Below, one piece after another: positions 36,064 through 44,409 of a stretch of DNA of 64,000 nucleotides. The notes under the pieces are model-generated. The model ran no database searches, had not been told where the DNA came from, and worked only from the letters and a program-made list of their open reading frames with translations. The stretch is taken from assembly GCF_000160695.1 (NCBI RefSeq), contig NZ_GG694008.1, positions 180,902-244,901 on the forward strand. Direction: 5' to 3'. Within the stretch, counting starts at the first letter, position 1. Each line of letters starts with the position of its first letter. The stretch is from Centipeda flueggei ATCC 43531. Lineage in GTDB: Bacteria > Bacillota > Negativicutes > Selenomonadales > Selenomonadaceae. The translations under genes were made by a program, and so were the position numbers.

Positions 36064-36363
36064 TCATACAGCTTCTTCCAGCGGGTCTTTCACCACGGGT
36101 GACGCGTAGACCGTAAACGGATCAATATCGATACATTTCGTTTCATCACGATTGCCGGCGATATCCCATGCAACTGTGCCGTTCATCACCGTCAGACGAT
36201 CCACGAATACCTTACGGTCACGAAGCTGTGCGAGGATGCCCGAACGCATGACAAGCTCCGATGCATCGTAACGACGCACCGTGCCATCGTTGAAATACGC
36301 ATAGACGGTGTAGTTATCCCCTGGGACAACCTGCAGTACTTCGGGGAAGAAACGAGAATCCAT
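36064..36363 (-). CDS. DUF2442 domain protein
   Basis: A small protein of 99 residues with FPEVLQVVPGDNYTVYAYF, an RYDASELV block and a VAWDIAGNRDETKCIDIDP tail, matching the DUF2442 family. Such proteins often sit beside DUF4160 partners, and the pair has been suggested to behave like a toxin-antitoxin or regulatory module. The start is the ATG 9 bases after AAGGAG. It overlaps none of its neighbours except for the stop of the DUF4160 gene, which is 6 bases away. Function not proven. Confidence 0.75.
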   Translation of the reverse strand: MDSRFFPEVLQVVPGDNYTVYAYFNDGTVRRYDASELVMRSGILAQLRDRKVFVDRLTVMNGTVAWDIAGNRDETKCIDIDPFTVYASPVVKDPLEEAV

Positions 36364-36368
36364 CTTCC

Positions 36369-36635
36369 TCATCTCCTTATCATCGGCGGTATCGGATTGG
36401 GCTCTCTGCCAGCCTTGACCAATTCCCAGTCCTGCATGAGTTCATCCTGATAGAGAACACACCATGCCAAGACAAGTTTTAGCTGTCGATTGGGAAGGTA
36501 CCCATTCAAAATACTGGCATTCTGAATATCTATCGTGGCTTTATTCCCTGCATATTCCGCATGGATATGCGGAGGGTTATGATCGTTGTGGTAAATCGTG
36601 ATACGGATACCAAAGAACAGGCTGATTTCAGGCAT
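36369..36635 (-). CDS. DUF4160 domain protein
   Basis: A protein of 88 residues with FGIRITIYHNDHNPPHIHAE, the DUF4160 hallmark with its paired histidines, and LPNRQLKLVLAWCVLYQDEL in the second half. The fold is small and basic to neutral. It ends just before the DUF2442 gene start and begins within the end of the tmk gene. It may be a toxin-like partner or an independent small regulator. GGGGAG precedes its ATG. Confidence 0.75.
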   Translation of the reverse strand: MPEISLFFGIRITIYHNDHNPPHIHAEYAGNKATIDIQNASILNGYLPNRQLKLVLAWCVLYQDELMQDWELVKAGREPNPIPPMIRR

Positions 36636-37323
36636 GCGATTCTCTCCCCGTCGTCAAAAACTTCCCCACTTCCGCATACAGCCGCTCATGAATCTCCTCG
36701 ATGGGGAGAGGTGCGCCGTCTGCGCTCGATGGGATGCGTACCCAGCCGCAGCGTGCGGTGAGCAGGACATAGGCATCGTGAGTGCGGCGCAGGTAGTCCG
36801 CGTCGCGCTCGTGAATGTCGGGCGTCTCTCCCTTCGCCTGTGCGCGCGCGGTGAGCAGGCGCTCTGCCGCGCACGGCTCCATGTCGAGGAAGAATACGGC
36901 GTCGGGCACAGGCAGTCCAAGTTTGTTGAACTCGAAGTCATCGAGCCAGTCGAGAAAGGCATCGCGCTCGGCTGCATCCCTGATCTTCACCGCCTGATGC
37001 ACCATGTTCGATGTGGTATAGCGGTCAGCAAGGATGATTGTCCCAGCCTCATAGTCCTGCCTCCACTTCATCCGATAGGAGGCGTAGCGATCAACCGCAA
37101 AGAAGGTCGAGGCGGCGTATGGATTCACCTCGTCCGCCTGCATGCCGAAGTCGCCGCGCAGATACATCCGCACCGGCATCGACGCATCCGCCTCGTAGTC
37201 AGGAAAGGCAACGGCCCGCACGCGATGCCCCTCGCGTATGAGACGCTGTGCGAGGAGGCGCGTCTGCGTTTCCTTGCCCGAGCCGTCGCCCGCTTCGATG
37301 ATAAAGAGCTTTCCGCGTGCCAT
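36628..37323 (-). CDS. tmk: Thymidylate kinase
   Basis: A 231-residue P-loop kinase that phosphorylates dTMP to dTDP. The P-loop is EAGDGSGKETQ at residues 10-20, ADRYTTSNMVHQA is the DRY motif with the substrate Tyr-Thr, and the C-terminal lid is in RAQAKGETPDIHERDADYL. AAAGGATAAG precedes the ATG. It follows the decarboxylase gene by 2 bases, an arrangement seen in Bacillus next to yaaO. Length is slightly longer than usual but motifs are complete. Confidence 0.95.
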   Translation of the reverse strand: MARGKLFIIEAGDGSGKETQTRLLAQRLIREGHRVRAVAFPDYEADASMPVRMYLRGDFGMQADEVNPYAASTFFAVDRYASYRMKWRQDYEAGTIILADRYTTSNMVHQAVKIRDAAERDAFLDWLDDFEFNKLGLPVPDAVFFLDMEPCAAERLLTARAQAKGETPDIHERDADYLRRTHDAYVLLTARCGWVRIPSSADGAPLPIEEIHERLYAEVGKFLTTGRESHA

Positions 37324-37325
37324 AC

Positions 37326-38783
37326 TTATCCTTTCGCAATCACCGTCACCGTATCGAGAGACACATCTTCCGCCCCCACGACACGCGCTCCGATGGCCCG
37401 CATCATCTGCAGATAGCGGAGCGTCTCTGCGTCGATCACGTCACCGGGCGCGAGGACGGGAATCCCCGGCGGGTAGAACACAATCGTCTCTGCTGCCGTA
37501 CGCCCCACAGCATTCTCTGCGGGCACGTGCTCCTTGGGCGAAAAATACGCCTCACGCGGCGTGAGCCGCGTCTGCGGCAGTGAGGGGAGGCCGCAGAGTG
37601 CCGCCTCTCCTGCGCCGCGTGAGGTGCAGCGCGGCGCATACTCCTCCGCCATGCTGCGGAGTGCCGCATAGAGCCGCTCTGTTTCCGATGCACCATCCGC
37701 ATAGGAAAGGAGGAAGAGGACGTTGCGTGCATCCGCCAGCTCACAGGCGATATTCCGCCGCCGCAGTTCTTCCTCCGCCGCAAAGCCCGTCATGCCGAGC
37801 CCCATCACCTGCACGGTGATCTTCGTACGGTCGAGTGCCGCCATACCGGGTGCGCCCATACGTTCCGCGCCGAACGCCCACAGTCCCGGGAGCGCATTGA
37901 TGCGCCGCCGCAGGTCATCGACACGGCGAACGAGATCGCTGATGCGCGGTGCTCCCTCCTCCTCCATCTGGGCACGTGCCAGATCGAGCGATGCAAGGAA
38001 GATCTCATTCGGACTAGTCGTCTGGAGAACGCCCGATGCCGCGCGAATCCGCTCCGGCGGCACGCGCCCGCCGCGCATGAGAAGCATCGAGGTCTGCGTC
38101 AGCGAACCGAGCATTTTGTGCGTGCTCTCTGCTGACAGATCTGCCCCTGCCGCCATCGCCGACGGCGGCAGTTCCTCCGAGAACGCAAAATGCGCCCCGT
38201 GTGCGCCATCCGTGAGGAGGAGTATCCCATGGTCGTGGAGAACGTCAGCTATCGCCGAAAGCTCCGATGTGACACCGTAGTAAGTCGGATGGACGAGAAG
38301 CGCGGCACGCGCCTCGGGGTGTTCCTGCACGGCATGTTCCACCGTTCGCAGAGATACGCCCATCGCAATCCCAAGCCGAGGATCTATCTCGGGGGCGAGA
38401 TAAACGGGCCGTACACCCATGAGAATCATTGCTCCGACGACGGAGCGGTGCGCATTGCGCGGCACCAAAACAGTATCCCCGGGGTTGACCGCCGCCATCA
38501 GCATCGTGTGGACGGCGCCCGTCGTCCCATTGACCATAAAGAATGCCGCGTCCGCACCGTACGCGCGCGCCGCCATCTCCTCTGCCGCACGAATACAGCC
38601 CGTCGGAGCATGAAAGTCATCCAGTTCTGCTGAGAGCGAGACATCGGCACGAAGTCCCTCGTCGGTAAGCAGTCGCCGCAGCAGCGGATGCGCCCCGCGT
38701 CCGCCCTTATGCCCCGGGGTGTGATAGGGAGCAACGCCGCATCCCGCATAGCGGAGCAGTGCCTCTGCAATCGGCGCGCTCAA
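37326..38783 (-). CDS. Aminotransferase-fold Orn/Lys/Arg decarboxylase family protein (YaaO/SpeA-like)
   Basis: A 485-residue PLP enzyme of the Firmicutes group I decarboxylase family. The Lys that binds PLP is in TESTHKMLGSLTQTSMLL. TPGHKGGRG and TPRNAHRSV-like blocks (PRNAHRSVVGAM) and DGAHGAHFAFSEELP surround the cofactor. The C-terminal domain has the FYPPGIPVLAPGDVI block. It may decarboxylate arginine, lysine or ornithine, but annotation in this group is often imprecise. Its start is TTG 5 bases after GGAG, overlapping the histidine kinase stop. Next to tmk, as in related genomes. Confidence 0.85.
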   Translation of the reverse strand: MSAPIAEALLRYAGCGVAPYHTPGHKGGRGAHPLLRRLLTDEGLRADVSLSAELDDFHAPTGCIRAAEEMAARAYGADAAFFMVNGTTGAVHTMLMAAVNPGDTVLVPRNAHRSVVGAMILMGVRPVYLAPEIDPRLGIAMGVSLRTVEHAVQEHPEARAALLVHPTYYGVTSELSAIADVLHDHGILLLTDGAHGAHFAFSEELPPSAMAAGADLSAESTHKMLGSLTQTSMLLMRGGRVPPERIRAASGVLQTTSPNEIFLASLDLARAQMEEEGAPRISDLVRRVDDLRRRINALPGLWAFGAERMGAPGMAALDRTKITVQVMGLGMTGFAAEEELRRRNIACELADARNVLFLLSYADGASETERLYAALRSMAEEYAPRCTSRGAGEAALCGLPSLPQTRLTPREAYFSPKEHVPAENAVGRTAAETIVFYPPGIPVLAPGDVIDAETLRYLQMMRAIGARVVGAEDVSLDTVTVIAKG

Positions 38784-40039
38784 GCGTTCTCCACCATACG
38801 GTTGCGCACACGCAGATGCACCTTCGTCCCCTTGCCCGGCTCGGAGAGAATCTGGATCTCGGCGCCGATGAGCTTTGCCCGCTCCTCCATGCCGATCATG
38901 CCGAAGTGCCGTCCGCGGCGCCTGCGCTGCGACTCCATATCGAGCGCATCGTCGTCCTCATCGTCTGCCGTTTCATCCACATGGTCAGGAGAGAATCCGA
39001 TTCCCTCATCTGCGATCAGTACGGTAAGCGCCTGCGCTGTATAGTGCATCCGCACGCGCACCTGATCCGTCCGCGCATGCTGAACGACGTTGTTAAGCGC
39101 CTCCTGCACAATGCGGAAGACGGCGATCTCCACGTGCTTCGGCAGATCATAGTGTTCCCCCTCGATGCTGAACGTCCCGCGCAGCTTTCCGCGCTCACCG
39201 AAGAGGGCAATCAGCTGCTCCACCGCCTGCGGAAGCCCAAGATCGTCAAGCGCCATCGGCCGCATGTCGAAGATGATCTGCCGCACGCTCGTCAGGCACT
39301 TTCGGATCTCGCCGCGCAGTTCCTCAAGCGTTTTCTTTGCCTCCGCCATGTCGTCCTGATCCATCACGCGCTCAATGATCGTCGACGTAAACAGGCAGTT
39401 CGCGAGATCCTGCGCAGGTCCGTCGTGGATCTCACGCGAAATGCGGTAACGTTCCTCCTCCGTCGCCTTGATGATCCTCGCACCGACAAACTTATCCTTC
39501 TGTACCGCCTCGATCTGCCAGATCACCCCGCTCACCTGTGTGCTGAGATAGCTGAGTACCGAGCCGATAGAGAGCGCCATCTGCTCCGCACGGGCAACCA
39601 CATTGCCAAGATAGCGCAGACGTATCTCAAGCTTGTCACGTTCCACACGCATGGACTGCTCTTTCTCGCGCTCAATCGCAAGGTTGATCTGGATGATGGA
39701 AACCGCCTCGTACGTCTTACGGATCTCATCCTCCGTATATTCCGTGAACTTCTCGCTCACCTCGGCGAGACGCCGCTTGGCCTGCTGCTCCTCTGCGGTA
39801 AGGGCATCCACACGTTCAATGGTCGCAGCGACGTGTTCTTTCAGCTCCAGGAGACGGCGCCGTGCCCCCTCCACTTCCTTGCGCGTATTTTCATAGATGT
39901 CAAAGATCTGGGTCTTGTTGTCCTCGATCGTGTTGATCGTATTGGTCAGCAGTTTGCGCAGCTGTCCCTCTTCAACCCCCTCCACGGGCTGATCGTCTGC
40001 GGGTGCACTGCTCATCCGCCGTCTGTCTGTTGTGCGCAT
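38780..40039 (-). CDS. Sensor histidine kinase, DegS-like (HisKA_3)
   Basis: A cytoplasmic kinase of about 419 residues without membrane segments. The N-terminal ~170 residues are a long coiled coil of DegS type. The HisKA_3 phospho-acceptor is in RISREIHDGPAQDLANC, and the ATPase part has VQEALNNVVQHARTDQV and ADEGIGFSPDHV. A charged insert then follows (DETADDEDDDALDMES and arginines) before GMIGMEERAKLIGA. No response regulator such as DegU is adjacent. The start is the second ATG, 5 bases after AGGAGG. Confidence 0.88.
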   Translation of the reverse strand: MRTTDRRRMSSAPADDQPVEGVEEGQLRKLLTNTINTIEDNKTQIFDIYENTRKEVEGARRRLLELKEHVAATIERVDALTAEEQQAKRRLAEVSEKFTEYTEDEIRKTYEAVSIIQINLAIEREKEQSMRVERDKLEIRLRYLGNVVARAEQMALSIGSVLSYLSTQVSGVIWQIEAVQKDKFVGARIIKATEEERYRISREIHDGPAQDLANCLFTSTIIERVMDQDDMAEAKKTLEELRGEIRKCLTSVRQIIFDMRPMALDDLGLPQAVEQLIALFGERGKLRGTFSIEGEHYDLPKHVEIAVFRIVQEALNNVVQHARTDQVRVRMHYTAQALTVLIADEGIGFSPDHVDETADDEDDDALDMESQRRRRGRHFGMIGMEERAKLIGAEIQILSEPGKGTKVHLRVRNRMVENA

Positions 40040-40065
40040 CATATCCTCCTATCTCTTTGCGCTTT

Positions 40066-40094
40066 ATTGTACCCCATTTATCATGAAAAGTCAC
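40066..40094 (-). promoter_or_regulatory. Promoter for the DegS-like kinase gene
   Basis: On the minus strand GTGACT (40089-40094) and TACAAT (40066-40071) lie 17 bases apart, about 27 bases before the kinase start. It is part of a divergent promoter pair with the YgbA gene. Confidence 0.5.
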
Positions 40095-40107
40095 GTTCCC
40101 TTACTCC

Positions 40108-40136
40108 TTGCATTTTCTTCTAAAAATCGGTAAAAT
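40108..40136 (+). promoter_or_regulatory. Promoter for the YgbA-like gene, with an inverted repeat downstream
   Basis: TTGCAT (40108-40113) and TAAAAT (40131-40136) are 17 bases apart. A symmetric ATTCC / GGAAT repeat with an 8-base centre lies at 40159-40176, in the leader, and could be a regulator site. In E. coli ygbA answers to NsrR; no NsrR site is proven here. Confidence 0.55.
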
Positions 40137-40200
40137 GACAAAACGGAGAGAAAAATACATTCCATAGATAAGGAATAAAACGAAAGTACAGGTGAACTCC

Positions 40201-40656
40201 ATGAGTATTTTTTCACGCTTCCTGCCGAAACGCAAGCCGCCCGAGCTGAAGAACAACATCCCGAAGGAGAAGGAGAACATCCGCAAGACCTTCAGCGTCT
40301 ACTGTGCAAAGCACCACAAGCCGAAAAACGGCAAACTCTGTCCTTCCTGCACGGCACTTCTCGCCACCGTCTTCACAAAGATTGACCGCTGTCCCTACGG
40401 TATCACAAAGCCGATCTGCGACCGCTGCGACCGCCCGTGCTTCGGTGCGAAGGCAACACAGGACTTCCTTACGATCATGCAGTCCACACAGCGTGGAATG
40501 TTCCTGCGCCACCCGGTCATGGCGATCAAGCACAAGCTGGCAAGCATGGGCGTGGACTACGTAAAATACCAGCAGCAGAAGAAGACCAACGACAAGGCGA
40601 AAGCAAAGGAGCAGGCGGCAAAGACGCGTGCCAAGGGAAAAGAGAAGAAGAAGTAA
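40201..40656 (+). CDS. YgbA/nitrous-oxide-stimulated promoter family protein
   Basis: A 151-residue protein with the cysteine cluster CPSC, then CPYG and CDRCDRPC, that defines the YgbA family. The cysteines look like a metal or iron-sulfur site. E. coli ygbA is induced by nitric oxide through NsrR and is linked to nitrosative stress recovery. Upstream residues are basic, and the C-terminal 30 residues are a Lys/Ala-rich tail. The start is an ATG after a CAGGTGA site. It is transcribed away from the DegS-like kinase and ends before a bidirectional terminator. Confidence 0.82.
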   Translation: MSIFSRFLPKRKPPELKNNIPKEKENIRKTFSVYCAKHHKPKNGKLCPSCTALLATVFTKIDRCPYGITKPICDRCDRPCFGAKATQDFLTIMQSTQRGMFLRHPVMAIKHKLASMGVDYVKYQQQKKTNDKAKAKEQAAKTRAKGKEKKK

Positions 40657-40668
40657 CACGGCATAGAG

Positions 40669-40709
40669 AAAGGGCTGTATATGAAGTTCTGCTTCATATA
40701 CAGCCCTTT
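40669..40709. terminator. Bidirectional intrinsic terminator
   Basis: A perfect 18-bp stem (AAAGGGCTGTATATGAAG and its complement) with a 5-base loop, flanked by A-rich and T-rich ends. It lies between the convergent YgbA and chemoreceptor genes and would serve both. Confidence 0.85.
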
Positions 40710-40721
40710 GGTGTACAAGGA

Positions 40722-41255
40722 TTACGCGAGGCTCTTGACGTAGTCCCTGAGCTGTTCAGTGGACCGCGTCACCTGCGAAAGGTTCGCCGTGATCTCCTGC
40801 GTGGACGCTGCCTGCTGCTCACTGATGGAGCCCGTCGTCTCGATGGACCGCGAGATGTCTTCAACGGCGCGGTTCATCTCTGTCAGCGTAGCATGGATGC
40901 GCTCCGTTGCCTCACGTGACTGCTCTGCGAGTTTGCGCACTTCCTCTGCCACAACAGCAAAGCCGCGTCCCTGCTCACCGGCACGAGCCGCTTCAATGGC
41001 AGCATTGAGTCCGAGCAGGTTCGTTTGTCCCGCGATATTTGTGATGAAGTCGATCACCTTCATCGTGTCGGCGTTGCGCTCCTGAAGGAACTTTGCCTGC
41101 TGGACAGACTCCTGCCCTGCCTTCGCGAGTTCTGTTGCACTCTTTGCCACCTGTTCGATTGCCTGAAATACCGTCTGCGTTGACACTGCAATCTGTTCGA
41201 TCGTCGTCAACAGACGCTCATGGTCAATCTGCGTCTCTTTCGTTTCTTCTGCCAT
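40722..41255 (-). CDS. Soluble short methyl-accepting chemotaxis protein
   Basis: A 177-residue chemoreceptor consisting only of the cytoplasmic signalling hairpin. The tip that contacts CheA and CheW is complete: [20 protein letters not shown] then [20 protein letters not shown]. Both arms are coiled coil. No signal peptide, membrane segment or sensor domain is present, and residues 1-10 are not hydrophobic. It may dock into receptor arrays or sense an internal signal. GGGAGGAAG precedes its ATG. Ends before a bidirectional terminator. Confidence 0.88.
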   Translation of the reverse strand: MAEETKETQIDHERLLTTIEQIAVSTQTVFQAIEQVAKSATELAKAGQESVQQAKFLQERNADTMKVIDFITNIAGQTNLLGLNAAIEAARAGEQGRGFAVVAEEVRKLAEQSREATERIHATLTEMNRAVEDISRSIETTGSISEQQAASTQEITANLSQVTRSTEQLRDYVKSLA

Positions 41256-41358
41256 TCTTCTTCCTCCCTGATCCTACCCCGGGAATAAATTCTCTCATAA
41301 GAGCTCTTTTTGATTTATTCCACAAAGTTGGAAAAATCCCTTCCTCATGGAAAAATTT

Positions 41359-42588
41359 TCATTTTTCCGGCATAAGGATGATATTTACGGGCAAATTCGA
41401 CGCCCCCGGCGGCGAGTAAAGAAAGGTGACCGGTGCATCTGCCCCATACGTGCCAAGGTCGGCAAGCTCCGTGTACGGGGTGAGTCTGCACAGGCCCTCC
41501 GCACGTGCCTGTGCGGCCTGGGGCGACTCCGGCTGTGTCTGATCGCCGAAGAACGCACGCGCTGCCGGTGTCTCCACAAGACGGCGGCCGCCGCCGCTCA
41601 TTGCACTGACTGCCCCTGCATAAACGCCGCCGAGAGGGCTGAGGAAACAGTTCATCCGTCCGCGTCCCGCCATGGGCAGGCGGATTTGGTAGAGGATGCC
41701 GTAGTTGCCATAGTTGACGACAGGTGTTCCGTCTGTCGCATCAATTCCGCGGCGATAGATATCATGGACGTTGTCGGCAATGGGGAAATAGACGGCTCCG
41801 TCCCGCGCAGGATAATACGCCCGCGGCAGGCTGAGGATGCGGTCCATCCCATGAAACGTGCCGCGCAGGGCAACCTCGTCACGTGGGAGGATACGCGCTG
41901 TCCGCAGGAAGGCAAACGGATCGACATCAGCACCATACATCACGACGGAAACACGGACAGGGGCATTCGTGTGAAAATCATAGACCCCATAGACCAGTTC
42001 GCCCGGCGCGAGCACTGTGGTATTCATCGCCGGAGAAAGCAGGCGCGGGCGCTCCTTCGTCACATGAATACGCTCCTCACGCTGCTGCGCATCGAAGTAG
42101 GCGATCTGCGTTGCCTTTCCGACGCGCAGATAATCCGTACTCGGTGTACTTGAACCGCCGCGCGTCACAGAGACGATGGCAAGATCTGCATCCGTCTCGA
42201 GGATGACGGCCACCTTCTTCGGCTGTGCCGTATCGTTCAGGTGGTAGTAGAGGACACGTGCATCCCCCTCCACCGTATCGCGGTAAAGGATACCGCTCTC
42301 CCTGACATACTCAGGACTATCCGAAAAAAGCAGAGTCCCCCCCGTATCCTGTGTGGTCATATCCCAACGCCGCATCACATACGTGCTTCCGTGGGAGAAT
42401 ACATGGTTTTGCGGCTGTGCCTGTGTTCCGATGATATCTGCCACCCGTTTCCGTATGTTTTCCTCTGCCGTACCGCGCTCACGCACGATGGTTGTGCCCT
42501 CGGTGTGCTGCGCTGCCGCAGCGTGACCCGCACAAAAGAGGACAGTGGCCAATGCTGCCGCCTGTATTCCCTTAATTCCCTTATTCAT
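41359..42588 (-). CDS. Exported hypothetical protein
   Basis: A 409-residue protein with a signal peptide (residues 1-26, MNKGIKGIQAAALATVLFCA, then an AAA cleavage region). The mature part is rich in beta-type segments with YYHLNDTAQPKKVAVILETD and repeated Asp-Gly and Tyr-Gly-type turns. I recognise no family. It lies downstream of the polysaccharide deacetylase in what looks like one transcript, so it may act in the cell envelope. It ends just over 100 bases before the chemoreceptor gene; that gap shows no clear element. Confidence 0.75.
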   Translation of the reverse strand: MNKGIKGIQAAALATVLFCAGHAAAAQHTEGTTIVRERGTAEENIRKRVADIIGTQAQPQNHVFSHGSTYVMRRWDMTTQDTGGTLLFSDSPEYVRESGILYRDTVEGDARVLYYHLNDTAQPKKVAVILETDADLAIVSVTRGGSSTPSTDYLRVGKATQIAYFDAQQREERIHVTKERPRLLSPAMNTTVLAPGELVYGVYDFHTNAPVRVSVVMYGADVDPFAFLRTARILPRDEVALRGTFHGMDRILSLPRAYYPARDGAVYFPIADNVHDIYRRGIDATDGTPVVNYGNYGILYQIRLPMAGRGRMNCFLSPLGGVYAGAVSAMSGGGRRLVETPAARAFFGDQTQPESPQAAQARAEGLCRLTPYTELADLGTYGADAPVTFLYSPPGASNLPVNIILMPEK

Positions 42589-42618
42589 GCCCGTTATCCT
42601 GCATTTCCTTTCTCATTG

Positions 42619-43482
42619 TTATCGTGTACTCCGCAGCGCATCCCGCAGTCTTTCGAGCGGTGCACGCACTCCGTCAGGCAGCTCTGCCATCCGCACCGCC
42701 GTGCGTGCTGCAAGATCCGCCTTCATCAAGCGCAGGCGGAACTCCGTCATCCCGAGATATGGTGCGGGGATATTGACGCGATGCAGGAGATACGGATTCG
42801 TCTGAAGGTTGTTCAGCCCCGCCTCACCTGTCACAGCGGTGAGATACTCTTCCTCAGGGAGCATGGCAACGATTGCCTCGTCATACGCCCCGTTCGGATA
42901 GGAGAAGCTGTAGATTGTCTTCAGCCCACGCCATTCGAGCAGCAGTTTCGAGAGGTGCAGCTCATCGTACCGTTCCTCCGGGGAAAGTTTCGTGAGCGGA
43001 ATGTGATTTGCCGTATGGCTGCCGATCTCCATGCCGCTCCGCTCCAGATCAAACAGGTTGTCCCACGTCATATAGCCGGGCTGACCGATGTCATTCGTCA
43101 CAACGTAGAACACGGCCTTCATTCCGCGCTCCTCAAGCATCGGCAGGACAACACGCCAGTTGTCTTCATAGCCGTCGTCAAAGGAGAGGATGACAGGCTT
43201 TTCAGGCAGTTCCTGCTTTCCCTTGCGTGCACGCGCATAATCCTGCGGCGTGATGGTCGTATATCCTTCCTGCGTGAGATAGTCCAGCTGTGCGGCGAAC
43301 TCCTCGGGCGGAACGGCGTAGCGCACCTCATCGGGTTTCGCGTCATCCTTCACCATGTGATATTCCAGTATGGGAAAGCCCGCCGGCGGCTGTGCTGTCA
43401 GTACCCATGCAAAGGCTGCCAAAACAATGAGCAGCGGCAGCGGCAGTCCATGCGTGAGCCGCCGTGCAATACCTCGAATCAA
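42619..43482 (-). CDS. Polysaccharide deacetylase (carbohydrate esterase 4)
   Basis: A 287-residue enzyme with an N-terminal membrane anchor (LPLPLLIVLAAFAWVLTA). The NodB domain has ILEYHMVKD, VILSFDDGYEDNWR with the catalytic and metal Asp, IGSHTANHIPL with the His ligands, and FSYPNGAYDEAIVAML. It would deacetylate peptidoglycan or an exported glycan outside the membrane. The start is set at TTG, exactly 7 bases after AGGAGG and overlapping the whiA stop; the longer upstream frame is out of step with that ribosome site. Confidence 0.85.
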   Translation of the reverse strand: MIRGIARRLTHGLPLPLLIVLAAFAWVLTAQPPAGFPILEYHMVKDDAKPDEVRYAVPPEEFAAQLDYLTQEGYTTITPQDYARARKGKQELPEKPVILSFDDGYEDNWRVVLPMLEERGMKAVFYVVTNDIGQPGYMTWDNLFDLERSGMEIGSHTANHIPLTKLSPEERYDELHLSKLLLEWRGLKTIYSFSYPNGAYDEAIVAMLPEEEYLTAVTGEAGLNNLQTNPYLLHRVNIPAPYLGMTEFRLRLMKADLAARTAVRMAELPDGVRAPLERLRDALRSTR

Positions 43483-44408
43483 TCTGTTTCCTCCTCTGCC
43501 ATCATGCGGAGTTTCCGCAGACGATGGCTCATTCCTGATTTGCTGATGTGGCAAAGCTCCGCCAGCTCCGCCATGCTGATCTCCGGATGGGCACGCCGCA
43601 TCTCTGCTGTTTCGCGCAGCTCCTCCGGCAGGGCAGCAAGCCGCCCCGTCTCCTCCAGCCGCACAATCGCCGCCGTCTGATCCGCGGCAGCATCCACAGC
43701 ACGCTGGAGGTTTGCAGTCTCAACGTTGACGATACGGTTGACCTGCGCACGCACCTCCTTCAGATTGCGTGCAACCTCAATCTCCTCTGCCGCCTCCTCC
43801 ACACCGACGAGTGAGAGGAAGTCCATCACGGCATCTCCCTCTTTGAGATAGACAACATACATCTCATGACGATCGGTGATCCCGACAGGAAAATGCAGCC
43901 GTCGAAGGAGTGTATGGAGTGCACGCCCCATGGCCTCGCTTCGTGACGTGATCTCAAGGTGACACGCCGCCTCGGGGCGGTTGACGCTGCCGCCGCCGAG
44001 GAATGCACCGCGCAGGTAAGCGGCGCGGCAGCACTTCTTTCGCAGCAGGGCGAGATCGCTCCCTGTGCGCAGAGCCCCGTCAGCGGAAAAACCGAGACGT
44101 GCCAGGAGGGGGGTAGCAGTCTCTCCCGCCGCAATGTTGACGATATAGAGACGCCGCCGCAGCTGCGGCGTACGCTCCATCGCAACAGAAGTCTCGATAG
44201 AGCTGTCCATGGCGCGCAGCAGACGAATCACGCGGCGTGCTACGGCGGCACTCGCCGCCGTAAAGCGCAGCCCCGTCCCACGCACTCCATCCGTCGCAGC
44301 AGAGGCCCCCATACGCAGGAGTGCGGCCAGTTCTGCCGTCTGACAGCAGGCGCGGTCAACATCCGTACGCGAAAGTGCATTTTTCACATCTGAGGCAAAA
44401 GACGGCAT
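43479..44408 (-). CDS. whiA: DNA-binding protein WhiA
   Basis: A 309-residue protein with LAGLIDADG-like N-terminal domains (AAYLRGAFLGGGSVN) and a C-terminal helix-turn-helix (ISMAELAELCHISKSGMSHR). It is linked to cell division and chromosome segregation in Firmicutes and to sporulation in actinobacteria. It follows yvcK directly, one base after its stop codon, in the conserved rapZ-yvcK-whiA set. Normal length. Confidence 0.95.
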   Translation of the reverse strand: MPSFASDVKNALSRTDVDRACCQTAELAALLRMGASAATDGVRGTGLRFTAASAAVARRVIRLLRAMDSSIETSVAMERTPQLRRRLYIVNIAAGETATPLLARLGFSADGALRTGSDLALLRKKCCRAAYLRGAFLGGGSVNRPEAACHLEITSRSEAMGRALHTLLRRLHFPVGITDRHEMYVVYLKEGDAVMDFLSLVGVEEAAEEIEVARNLKEVRAQVNRIVNVETANLQRAVDAAADQTAAIVRLEETGRLAALPEELRETAEMRRAHPEISMAELAELCHISKSGMSHRLRKLRMMAEEETD

Positions 44409-44409
44409 C

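Noticed and set aside
38759-40123. A 454-codon plus-strand frame opposite the DegS-like kinase
   Set aside because: Same reason: a shadow of the kinase gene without family features.
41256-41358. Possible sigma-28 promoter before the chemoreceptor gene
   Set aside because: The AT-rich stretch has no convincing match to TAAA-N15-GCCGATAT.
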